Shown in pieces: positions 57,518-64,000 of a DNA stretch of 64,000 nucleotides (position 1 is its first letter; each line of letters opens with the position of its first letter). The position numbers and the translations under genes were made by a program. The DNA lies in the NCBI GenBank assembly GCA_014192425.1, contig BJHK01000006.1, forward strand, positions 1 to 64,000, read 5' to 3'. The notes under the pieces were generated by a model. It was given only the letters and a program-made list of their open reading frames with translations. It did no database searches and had not been told where the DNA came from. Origin of the DNA: Planctomycetia bacterium. GTDB lineage: Bacteria > Planctomycetota > Planctomycetia > Pirellulales > UBA1268.

Positions 57518-58039
57518 ATGCACGAAGCGGGCGTAACACGGCTGTCCCTGATCCGGCATCTCTCGTTCTGTGCGGGGCACAGGCTCTACGGCCACGAGGG
57601 CCGCTGTGCCTTCCTCCACGGCCACAACTACCGTGTGGACATCGAGGTCGAGGCGGAAGGGGGCGGCGCGGCGGTGGACGATGTCGGGCGGGTGGTCGAT
57701 TTCTCGCTCATCAAGAAGCGGATGCTCGGCTGGCTCGACGAGCACTGGGACCATTCCTTTCTCGTCTTCGAGAAAGATGCGTCTGCGCTGGCGGCCGTGC
57801 AGGCCGCGGAGCCGACCCGGTATTTCGTCATGCCCTGGAACCCGACGGCCGAGAACATGGCCCGCTACCTGCTCGAAGTGGTGGCGCCCCACGTGCTCGC
57901 GGGCCTCGGCGTGGTCGCCCGCCGGGTGAGCGTCTGGGAGACCGACGAGGCGTGCGCCGTGGCGACGCTCGTGGGCCGGCCGGCGCTGCCGCCGGTGCCG
58001 ATCGGCGCCGCCGTCGTCCTCGATCGGAGGGGGCGATGA
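57518..58039 (+). CDS. 6-pyruvoyl tetrahydropterin synthase/QueD-like protein
   Basis: This 173-residue protein has the family's zinc histidines in LSFCAGHRLYGHEG and FLHGHNYRVDIEV, with a cysteine before them (RCAFLHGHNY) at the catalytic position. VVDFSLIKKRMLGWLDEHWD and NPTAENMARYLLE are also typical. It could be QueD (queuosine synthesis) or a pterin-forming relative. AGGA lies 8 nt before the ATG. The stop overlaps the hemB start, so the two are coupled. Confidence 0.88.
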   Translation: MHEAGVTRLSLIRHLSFCAGHRLYGHEGRCAFLHGHNYRVDIEVEAEGGGAAVDDVGRVVDFSLIKKRMLGWLDEHWDHSFLVFEKDASALAAVQAAEPTRYFVMPWNPTAENMARYLLEVVAPHVLAGLGVVARRVSVWETDEACAVATLVGRPALPPVPIGAAVVLDRRGR

Positions 58040-59061
58040 TGAGCGAGGCGTTTCCCGGCCGGTTTCCCGACACGCGGCCGCGCCGCCTGCGGCAGCACGC
58101 CTGGCTGCGCCGGGCCGTGGCCGAGACGAGCCTGTCCGCCGCCGACCTCGTCTGGCCGCTGTTCGTTCACGACCTCCTCGAGCCGGTCGCCGTGCCGAGC
58201 ATGCCGGGCGTGGAGCGGCTGTCGATCGAAGGGGTGGTGCGGGCTGCCGCCGACGCCGCCCGGCTCGGCATCCCGATGATCGCCCTGTTTCCCGTCACCG
58301 AGCCGGCCCTCAAGACGGATGACGGTCGGCAGGCACTCGAGCCCGACAATCTGGTCTGCCGCGCGGTTCGCGCCGTGAACCGCGAACTCGGCGACGCGGT
58401 CGGCATCATCTGCGACGTGGCCCTCGACCCCTACACGAGCCACGGCCACGACGGCCTGCTCGTGGATGGAAATATTCTCAATGACGAAACGGTCGAGGTC
58501 CTCGTCCGGCAGGCCGTGGTGCTCGCCGAGGCGGGCGCCGACATCGTCGCCCCGTCCGACATGATGGACGGCCGGGTGGGGGCAATCCGCGAGCACCTCA
58601 ACGCCGCCGGGCACGACGGGGTGTGCATTCTCTCCTACGCGGCGAAGTATGCCTCCGCCTTCTACGGCCCGTTCCGCGACGCGGTCGGCAGCCGGGGGGC
58701 ACTTGGCACGGCGGCGTCGCGCGGGCTCGGTGACAAGAAGACCTACCAGATGGACCCCGCCAACGGCGCCGAGGCTCTCCGCGAGGTGGCCCTCGACATC
58801 GCCGAGGGAGCCGACATGGTGATGGTCAAGCCGGCCGGCACGGCGCTTGACATCATTCACCGCGTGAAGACCGCCTTCGGCGTGCCGACCTTCGCCTACC
58901 AGGTGAGCGGCGAGTACGCGATGATCCGGGCGGCCGCCGCGAACGGTTGGCTCGACGGCCCACAGGCCGCCCTGGAGAGCGTGCTGGTGATGAAGCGGGC
59001 GGGCGCCGACGGGATCCTCACCTACTTCGCCCCCGAGATCGCCCGCGCGGTCGGCCGCTGA
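58036..59061 (+). CDS. hemB: Delta-aminolevulinic acid dehydratase (porphobilinogen synthase)
   Basis: This 341-residue enzyme condenses two aminolevulinate molecules to porphobilinogen. The Schiff-base lysines lie in SYAAKYASAFYGPFRDA and MVMVKPAGTALDI. At the metal site it reads DVALDPYTSHGHDGL, so it is the Mg-dependent type without the zinc cysteine triad. GGAGGGGG precedes the ATG. It overlaps the QueD-like gene and ends this plus-strand run. Confidence 0.97.
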   Translation: MMSEAFPGRFPDTRPRRLRQHAWLRRAVAETSLSAADLVWPLFVHDLLEPVAVPSMPGVERLSIEGVVRAAADAARLGIPMIALFPVTEPALKTDDGRQALEPDNLVCRAVRAVNRELGDAVGIICDVALDPYTSHGHDGLLVDGNILNDETVEVLVRQAVVLAEAGADIVAPSDMMDGRVGAIREHLNAAGHDGVCILSYAAKYASAFYGPFRDAVGSRGALGTAASRGLGDKKTYQMDPANGAEALREVALDIAEGADMVMVKPAGTALDIIHRVKTAFGVPTFAYQVSGEYAMIRAAAANGWLDGPQAALESVLVMKRAGADGILTYFAPEIARAVGR

Positions 59062-59122
59062 CGGGGCGGAGCTGGAGGGCTTCCCGGCAGCTGGGGCGCC
59101 TGAGCCGCGTGCCTGCGGAGGC

Positions 59123-60352
59123 TCAGGAGGCCCGCGGCCCCGGCTGAACCACCGGTTCCTGCTCCCCCCGCGACGGCTCGAGCCGATCGAGTTCGTCCCA
59201 GATCCGCGCGAAGGGCACCATCCGCGCCGTCGCGTCCCCCCGCCCCCCCGCCGGCGTCACGACCCACCGCTCCACCACGTCGAGGCCGAGTGTCTCGAGC
59301 AGCCGCACCTGCCGCCGGTCGAATCCCGCCGCCGCCGACTTCACCTCCACCGCCACGGTGCGGCCGTTGGAGAGGTGCACGAGCAGGTCGATCTCCACCT
59401 TCTCCTTCGACCGCACATGGTTGAGCCGCGGCTGCAGGCCGCGGTTGATGAAGAACCGGGCGATCTCGCCGACGGCGAGGTTCTCGATCAGGCTGCCCGC
59501 CAGCGGCGACGCGAGGAGAAGCCTGCGGTCCGTCCAGCCCTGCAGCCGCGTCGCCAGCGCGACATCCTCGAAATAAAACTTCGGCGCCTTGATCAGCCGC
59601 TGGTTCAGGTTCGTGAACCAGGGCTGAAGGCGGCGGAGGATCCCGTTGGTCTCGAGGACCGCCAGCCATGACTGCACGGTCGTGAGCTCCACCCCGGCGG
59701 CCGCGCCGAGTTCCGAGTAGTTCATGAGCTGGCCGACGCGGGCCGCCGTGAGCTGCAGGCACTTTGTGAACGCCGCATGCCGCTCGATCCCGGCGGCGGA
59801 GACGATGTCGCGCTCGATGAAGGTGGCGATCAGGTCGTTGAGATACCGTACGGGGTCGAGCCCCGGCGACACCCGCAGCTCCGGCCAGCCGCCGAGCAGC
59901 AGATGGTCGTCGAGCCGCCAGCCCAAGGCCAGCTCGTGGATCGAGAGCGTGTTCAGGTCGAAGTAGCTGGCCCGGCCCGCGAGCGACTCCCGCACGTGCC
60001 GCTGGAGGAGCGTCTGGTTCGACCCCGTGATCCAGACGTCAAGCTCCCGCGCGGCGGTACCGCCGCGCGCTTTCCGCCGTTGCTCGTCCACCCGCCGCTT
60101 GAGTTCCTCGAACAGGGGCGGCGCGAGCGACGCCTCGTCGAGCACGAGCCGGGGCGGAAGCGCGTCGAGAAATCCCCGGGGATCGGCGGCCGCGCGAGAG
60201 CGGGCCGCGATGTCGTCGAGATAGACCACCCGATGGGTTTCGAGCCGCTCGAGAACCGACGTCTTGCCGACCTGCCGGGGGCCCTTGAGCACCTTGATCG
60301 GAAGCGCCCCCGCGGCAATCTTTCCCCCGTCAAAATCCCGCGAAATCCACAT
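59123..60352 (-). CDS. AAA+ ATPase with DUF4143 domain
   Basis: This 409-residue protein has an N-terminal AAA_14 ATPase (GPRQVGKTSVLERLETHRVV, then VVYLDDIAAR and RLVLDEASLAPP). A helical middle follows with NYSELGAAAGVELTTVQSWL. The C-terminal DUF4143 part has FYFEDVALATRLQG and the nuclease-like strand VEIDLLVHLSNGRTVAVEVK. The function of this widespread family is not established; its scattered distribution suggests transfer and a possible defence role. A 31-bp palindrome lies 15 bp upstream. Confidence 0.88.
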   Translation of the reverse strand: MWISRDFDGGKIAAGALPIKVLKGPRQVGKTSVLERLETHRVVYLDDIAARSRAAADPRGFLDALPPRLVLDEASLAPPLFEELKRRVDEQRRKARGGTAARELDVWITGSNQTLLQRHVRESLAGRASYFDLNTLSIHELALGWRLDDHLLLGGWPELRVSPGLDPVRYLNDLIATFIERDIVSAAGIERHAAFTKCLQLTAARVGQLMNYSELGAAAGVELTTVQSWLAVLETNGILRRLQPWFTNLNQRLIKAPKFYFEDVALATRLQGWTDRRLLLASPLAGSLIENLAVGEIARFFINRGLQPRLNHVRSKEKVEIDLLVHLSNGRTVAVEVKSAAAGFDRRQVRLLETLGLDVVERWVVTPAGGRGDATARMVPFARIWDELDRLEPSRGEQEPVVQPGPRAS

Positions 60353-60366
60353 CGGACACCTTTTTC

Positions 60367-60397
60367 GACCAATCTAGTCTGCCAGACAAGAATGGTC
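60367..60397. promoter_or_regulatory. 31-bp nested palindrome upstream of the DUF4143 ATPase gene
   Basis: The site is symmetric around base 60382: GACCA, five bases, GTCTG, one base, CAGAC, five bases, TGGTC. Both arm pairs are perfect. It lies 15 bp before the ATPase start codon and 39 bp before the divergent gene at 60436. It looks like an operator for a dimer with two contact regions per half. Confidence 0.6.
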
Positions 60398-60435
60398 AAA
60401 GTCGTTGTTTTGCGGTTGTTTTTCGCGCGTTTTCG

Positions 60436-61080
60436 GTGTCTTATTCTGCTCCGGCGGTCAGGCAGGCCCGCGCGGGGCCCAAGCCTGCTCCCTTGCCGAC
60501 CAATCCGATCATCCAGCGGCCCGGCGGCGTCCCGCAGGCCGCGATGCCGCCCCAACCCATTCCCGTCGACATGCCGGGCCCTGCCGATCTCGAGACTGCC
60601 GAGGCGGAAATCAAGGCCAGGTTCTCCGCCGGCTATGCCGGCGCAAAGACGGCGCAGGACAAGTCCGAGCTCGCCGAGCAACTGGTGCGTTTCGCCTCCG
60701 CTGACCAGCCACCAGCGGCCCGCGCCGCGGCCCTGCAAGCGGCCCTCCGGCTTGCCGTCGAGGCCCAGGATGTGCCTGCCGGCGTCGATGCCGCGGAGAA
60801 AATGCACCGATTCTTCAAGCTCGATACCGCTGCGGCCTTGGTGATAGTGGAGGCCTACGAGGCACTGCTCAAGACCGCCAAGCCGGCCGACTCCGCCTCC
60901 CTTGGCCGTGCCATCCTCACGTTTGCCCGCAAGGCGAAGTATCCGGACGAGAATACAGTCGCCGAAAAGGCCGCATCCCTGCTGGGGGCCGCGGCCAAGA
61001 AGAGTCGCGATCCGGAACTTGTGAAAGCGGCCAAGGAAATGGCACAGCGCGTCGAAGACAAGGTTGGCCAGGCCAAGTAA
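60436..61080 (+). CDS. Helical repeat protein of unknown function
   Basis: This is a protein of up to 214 residues with an uncertain GTG start. The first 50 residues are proline-rich (PAPLPTNPIIQRPGGVPQ); the rest is alanine-rich helix hairpins (AARAAALQAALRLAVEAQDV, TAAALVIVEAYEALLKTA) resembling a TPR-like or alpha-solenoid domain. No signal peptide is visible in this frame, although a hydrophobic cysteine-containing stretch occurs just upstream in another frame. It is divergent from the DUF4143 gene. Function is not recognised. Confidence 0.55.
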   Translation: MSYSAPAVRQARAGPKPAPLPTNPIIQRPGGVPQAAMPPQPIPVDMPGPADLETAEAEIKARFSAGYAGAKTAQDKSELAEQLVRFASADQPPAARAAALQAALRLAVEAQDVPAGVDAAEKMHRFFKLDTAAALVIVEAYEALLKTAKPADSASLGRAILTFARKAKYPDENTVAEKAASLLGAAAKKSRDPELVKAAKEMAQRVEDKVGQAK

Positions 61081-61144
61081 CTCACCGCCCTGTCAGCCGC
61101 GCTTGCCGAATCACCAGCCGACCCTGCAGCCAATCTCCCCGTCG

Positions 61145-61345
61145 GTGTTCACCGTGGTGGGCGACGGAAAAACCCTCTGGCGCTCCCGGCCGCTGGGGAA
61201 GCGGGATCAGATGTCTCACTACAGCATCGACATCGAAGGCGTCTCGATCCTGGAACTCCACACCACCTGCACCGGCGAGGCGCATCACGAGCGGGGCGCC
61301 AACTATTCCTGGGGGGCGTGGCTCGATCCCGAACTGGTGGAGTAG
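61145..61345 (+). pseudogene. NPCBM-domain fragment
   Basis: The frame encodes VFTVVGDGKTLWRSRPLGKR, then IEGVSILELHTTCTGEAHHE and WGAWLDPELVE, which is the second half of an NPCBM (novel putative carbohydrate binding module) domain as found fused to glycosidases and planctomycete surface proteins. There is no start codon of its own and no first half. It is a remnant of a larger gene, perhaps lost by deletion. Confidence 0.6.
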
Positions 61346-61473
61346 GGGCGGGAGTTGGCAAAGAACGTCCGGAGCCGTGGCAGGTGGGCGCCGTCTTCGG
61401 AAGCCACCTGGCATGGATTGCTGCGACGATTGATCCGCGGGTGTGACCGCGGGCAATCTGCGGCCGACGCCGG

Positions 61474-62040
61474 TCAGACTTTTGGTCGGAAGGCGACGAG
61501 CCGCTCCGGCTTCGTCTCCAGTCGGGGGGCGTCAGGCTGGCCCGTGTGGATGAGGTCGACGCAGTAGGGGATCGCGGGAAACACCGCGTCGAGGCACTCG
61601 CGGATGCTCTTCGGCCGCCCCGGCAGGTTGACGACGAGCGTCAAGCCGCAAACGCCGGCCGTCTGTCGGGAGAGGATCGCGGTCGGCACGTGCCGCATCG
61701 ACACCTGCCGCATCAGCTCGCCGAACCCCGGCAGCAGCTTCGTGCACACTGTCTCCGTCGCCTCCGGCGTCACGTCCCGCGGCGCCGGCCCCGTCCCGCC
61801 GGTCGTGACCACGAGACAGCAGCCGGCGGCGGCCAGATCGCGGATCGCCGCGGCGATCGTCTCCAGGTCGTCGGGCACGATCCGTTCGTGCGCCTGCCAC
61901 GGTGAGGCGAGGACCTCGGCGAGGTAGGCGCGGATCGCCGGCCCCCCCTCGTCGGCATACTCGCCGCGGCTGGCCCGGTCGGAGACCGTGAGGATGCCGA
62001 TGTTCGCGGGGGAATTCGCGGGGGACTTGGACACGACCAT
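61474..62040 (-). CDS. Molybdopterin adenylyltransferase (MogA/MoaB family)
   Basis: This 188-residue protein has the family blocks IGILTVSDRASRGEYADEGG, VVTTGGTGPAPRDVTPEAT and GLTLVVNLPGRPKSIRECL. The enzyme adenylates molybdopterin before metal insertion in molybdenum cofactor synthesis. It begins 39 bp downstream of the cysNC stop on the same strand. MogA and MoaB cannot be separated with certainty from sequence alone; the TPEAT motif agrees with both. Confidence 0.9.
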   Translation of the reverse strand: MVVSKSPANSPANIGILTVSDRASRGEYADEGGPAIRAYLAEVLASPWQAHERIVPDDLETIAAAIRDLAAAGCCLVVTTGGTGPAPRDVTPEATETVCTKLLPGFGELMRQVSMRHVPTAILSRQTAGVCGLTLVVNLPGRPKSIRECLDAVFPAIPYCVDLIHTGQPDAPRLETKPERLVAFRPKV

Positions 62041-62079
62041 GCTCCGCCTGCCTGTTTCCGATCCGGCGTCTCGTGCCCG

Positions 62080-64000
62080 TCAGATCAGGCCGCGCTCCTC
62101 GAGCAGCGCCTCCAGTGCGGCCACGCACCGTGCCACCGGCCACTCATGGGTGGGGAGGACGAGGTCGGGATGCGCCGGCGGCTCGTAGGCCGCCGAGACG
62201 CCGGGAAAGTTCGTGATTTCGCCCGAGTCGGCGCGGGCGTAGTGGCCGTCGGTGTCCCGCGTTCGGCAGACGTCGATCGGCGCCGAGAGGTGCACCACGA
62301 GGAACCGCTCCCGGCCCACGCGCTCCGCCGCCTTCTGCCGCACCGCTTCGTCGGGGGCCACGAAGGCGCCGATGCAGAGGATCCCCGCCTCGTTGAACAG
62401 CCGGGCGACCTCGATGCCGCGCCGCAGGTTTTCACTGCGTTCCTCGGCCGAGAAGCCGAGGTCGCGGCTGATGCCCAGCCGCAGCGACTGCCCGTCGAGC
62501 ACCGCCACGGTCCGTCCGAGGTCGAAGAGCCGGCGCTCGAGCGCCGCCGCGAGCGTGCTCTTGCCGGCGCCCGGCAGGCCCGTGAGCAGGAGCGTGGCCG
62601 GCCTCTGGCCGAAGCGGGCCTCGCGCTCGGCCACCGTCACGGTGCTCGCCGCCTCGTGCAGGCCGGCCGCGGCCGGCTCGTCGTCCCAGTGGGCCCGGCC
62701 GCCGTCCCCCGGCTCGCGGTCGAGGATCATGCCGGCGGCCACCGTGGCATTCGTGAGCCGGTCGATCATGATGAACGACCCGGTCGCCCGGTTGCGCCGG
62801 TAGGCGTCGTAGGCGATCGGACTTGTCAGCGAGATGGCGCAGCGGCCGATCTCGTTGAGGGCCAGCGTCGGGGCCGGCTGGCGGTGCAGGGTGTTGATGT
62901 CCACTCGGTAGCGGAGCGTGCTCACGGCGCCGCTGGTGACCTTGCTCGTCTGCTTGAAGAAATACTGCCGCCCGGGAACGAGCGGCTCCTCGGCCATCCA
63001 GACGACCATCGCCTCGAACCGCTGATCGACCTTGGGCACGTTACCCGGCCGGACGAGCATGTCGCCGCGGCTGGAATCGATCTCGTCCTCGAGCGTCAGC
63101 GTGACCGACTGCGGGGCGAAGGCCTCCTCCAGCTCGCCGTCGAACGTGACGATGCTCTTCACCCGGCTCTTGCGGCGCGAGGGGAGGCTGAGCACCTCGT
63201 CACCGCGGCGGACGATCCCCGAGGCGACCGTGCCGGCAAAGCCGCGGAAGTCGAGGTTCGGCCGGAGCACGAGCTGCACCGGGAAGCGGAAGTCCTCGAG
63301 GTTCCTGTCGGAGCCGATGTACACCGTCTCCAGGAGCGGCATCAGCGCGGAGCCGGTGTACCAGGGCATGTTGGGGCTCGGGCGGACGACGTTGTCTCCC
63401 TTGAGCGCGGAGATCGGCATGAAGTGGACGTCGGGCAGGTCGAGCCGGGAGGAAAAGTCGGCGTACTCGGCCCGGATCCGCTCGAAGACGGCCTGGTCCC
63501 AGCCGACGATGTCCATCTTGTTGATCGCCACGACGATGTGGCGGATGCCGAGCAGCGAGACGATGAACGAATGCCGCTTCGTCTGCGGGAGCACGCCGTG
63601 GCGGGCGTCCACGAGGATGATGGCGAGGTCTGCCGTCGAGGCCCCGGTGGCCATGTTCCGCGTGTACTGCTCGTGGCCGGGCGTGTCGGCGATGATGAAC
63701 TTCCGCTTGTCGGTGGAGAAGTAGCGGTAGGCGACGTCGATCGTGATCCCCTGCTGCCGCTCGTCCTCGAGGCCGTCGGTGAACAGGGCGAGATCGACCT
63801 CCTCCCCCGTCGTGCCGTAGCGGGAGGTGTCCTTCTTGATCGCCGCCAACTGATCCTCGTAGATCATCTTCGACTCGTAGAACAGCCGGCCGATGAGCGT
63901 GCTCTTGCCGTCGTCCACGCTGCCGCAGGTGATGAACCGGAGCAGTTCCTTGCGCTCGTGCTGCGCGAGATACGCGTCGATGTCGGTCGCGATGAGTGAC
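62080..64000 (-). CDS. cysNC: CysN-CysC fusion: ATP sulfurylase subunit 1 and adenylylsulfate kinase (5' end outside the window)
   Basis: The frame is open to the window edge; 63999-63919 encode [20 protein letters not shown] and RFITCGS, so only a few N-terminal residues are missing. CysN is an EF-Tu-like GTPase: [13 protein letters not shown] (G1), [12 protein letters not shown] (G3) and INKMD (G4). After about residue 460 the APS kinase CysC begins with [19 protein letters not shown]. The fused enzyme activates sulfate to APS and PAPS for assimilation or sulfation; cysD is expected upstream, beyond the window. Confidence 0.96.
   Translation of the reverse strand, partial: SLIATDIDAYLAQHERKELLRFITCGSVDDGKSTLIGRLFYESKMIYEDQLAAIKKDTSRYGTTGEEVDLALFTDGLEDERQQGITIDVAYRYFSTDKRKFIIADTPGHEQYTRNMATGASTADLAIILVDARHGVLPQTKRHSFIVSLLGIRHIVVAINKMDIVGWDQAVFERIRAEYADFSSRLDLPDVHFMPISALKGDNVVRPSPNMPWYTGSALMPLLETVYIGSDRNLEDFRFPVQLVLRPNLDFRGFAGTVASGIVRRGDEVLSLPSRRKSRVKSIVTFDGELEEAFAPQSVTLTLEDEIDSSRGDMLVRPGNVPKVDQRFEAMVVWMAEEPLVPGRQYFFKQTSKVTSGAVSTLRYRVDINTLHRQPAPTLALNEIGRCAISLTSPIAYDAYRRNRATGSFIMIDRLTNATVAAGMILDREPGDGGRAHWDDEPAAAGLHEAASTVTVAEREARFGQRPATLLLTGLPGAGKSTLAAALERRLFDLGRTVAVLDGQSLRLGISRDLGFSAEERSENLRRGIEVARLFNEAGILCIGAFVAPDEAVRQKAAERVGRERFLVVHLSAPIDVCRTRDTDGHYARADSGEITNFPGVSAAYEPPAHPDLVLPTHEWPVARCVAALEALLEERGLI

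Noticed and set aside
62146-63999. 617-residue plus-strand open frame
   Set aside because: It is antisense to cysNC, whose GTPase and kinase motifs are complete.

Overview
The window looks like a chromosomal segment of a planctomycete, probably a Pirellulales-type lineage. The evidence is the high GC content, a sulfatase and a double formylglycine-generating-enzyme-like (SUMF1) protein, a large secreted protein with one c-type heme motif and many 23-residue repeats, NPCBM remnants, PQQ-type propellers, and IS630 and ISL3 transposase remnants. The assignment is an inference from gene content; no rRNA is present. Genes lie on both strands in short, often translationally coupled operons.

Layout: 0-4.7 kb holds the start of an IS630-type transposase gene, a double SUMF1 protein, and an ISL3 remnant that interrupts an OpgC-like membrane gene. 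4.7-11.7 kb holds two outer-membrane porins, an alkylsulfatase and a DUF1254 protein. 11.7-20.7 kb holds a DUF2442 pseudogene, a ferredoxin-SCP2 protein divergent from an HxlR regulator with a nested palindrome between them, an LpxH-like hydrolase, small unknown genes, an SDR/DUF2867/membrane fusion, and an intact DUF2442-dodecin pair. 21.1-24.0 kb is the heme-motif repeat protein.

24.3-36.7 kb is the most striking part. It holds a bd-oxidase-like subunit I with a C-terminal cytochrome c motif and its partner subunit, a type II sulfide:quinone oxidoreductase, an ArsR regulator with three palindromic sites, a fused double rhodanese, a persulfide-dioxygenase-like MBL/rhodanese protein, a TauE permease, a DsrE protein, a broken outer-membrane gene, hicBA and a sulfatase. 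It is bracketed by direct copies of an 84-nt module, each followed by a 16-nt match to the 3' end of the tRNA-Asn gene at 36.6 kb. Two more tRNA-end repeats flank hicBA. I read this as a sulfide oxidation/respiration island or a series of integrations at tRNA-Asn; no integrase gene is present.

36.7-64 kb is mainly housekeeping: an RsbW/STAS pair, groES-groEL, a Fur-box-controlled feoA-feoB operon, bioD, a Phd/PIN toxin-antitoxin pair with a consensus promoter, GH57 and galT carbohydrate genes, peroxiredoxin-dgkA-aqpZ, hisI, an overlapping rmlB-D-A-C operon, a TatD/QueD/HemB run, a DUF4143 ATPase with a large palindrome upstream, a molybdopterin adenylyltransferase, and a cysNC fusion running off the end of the window.
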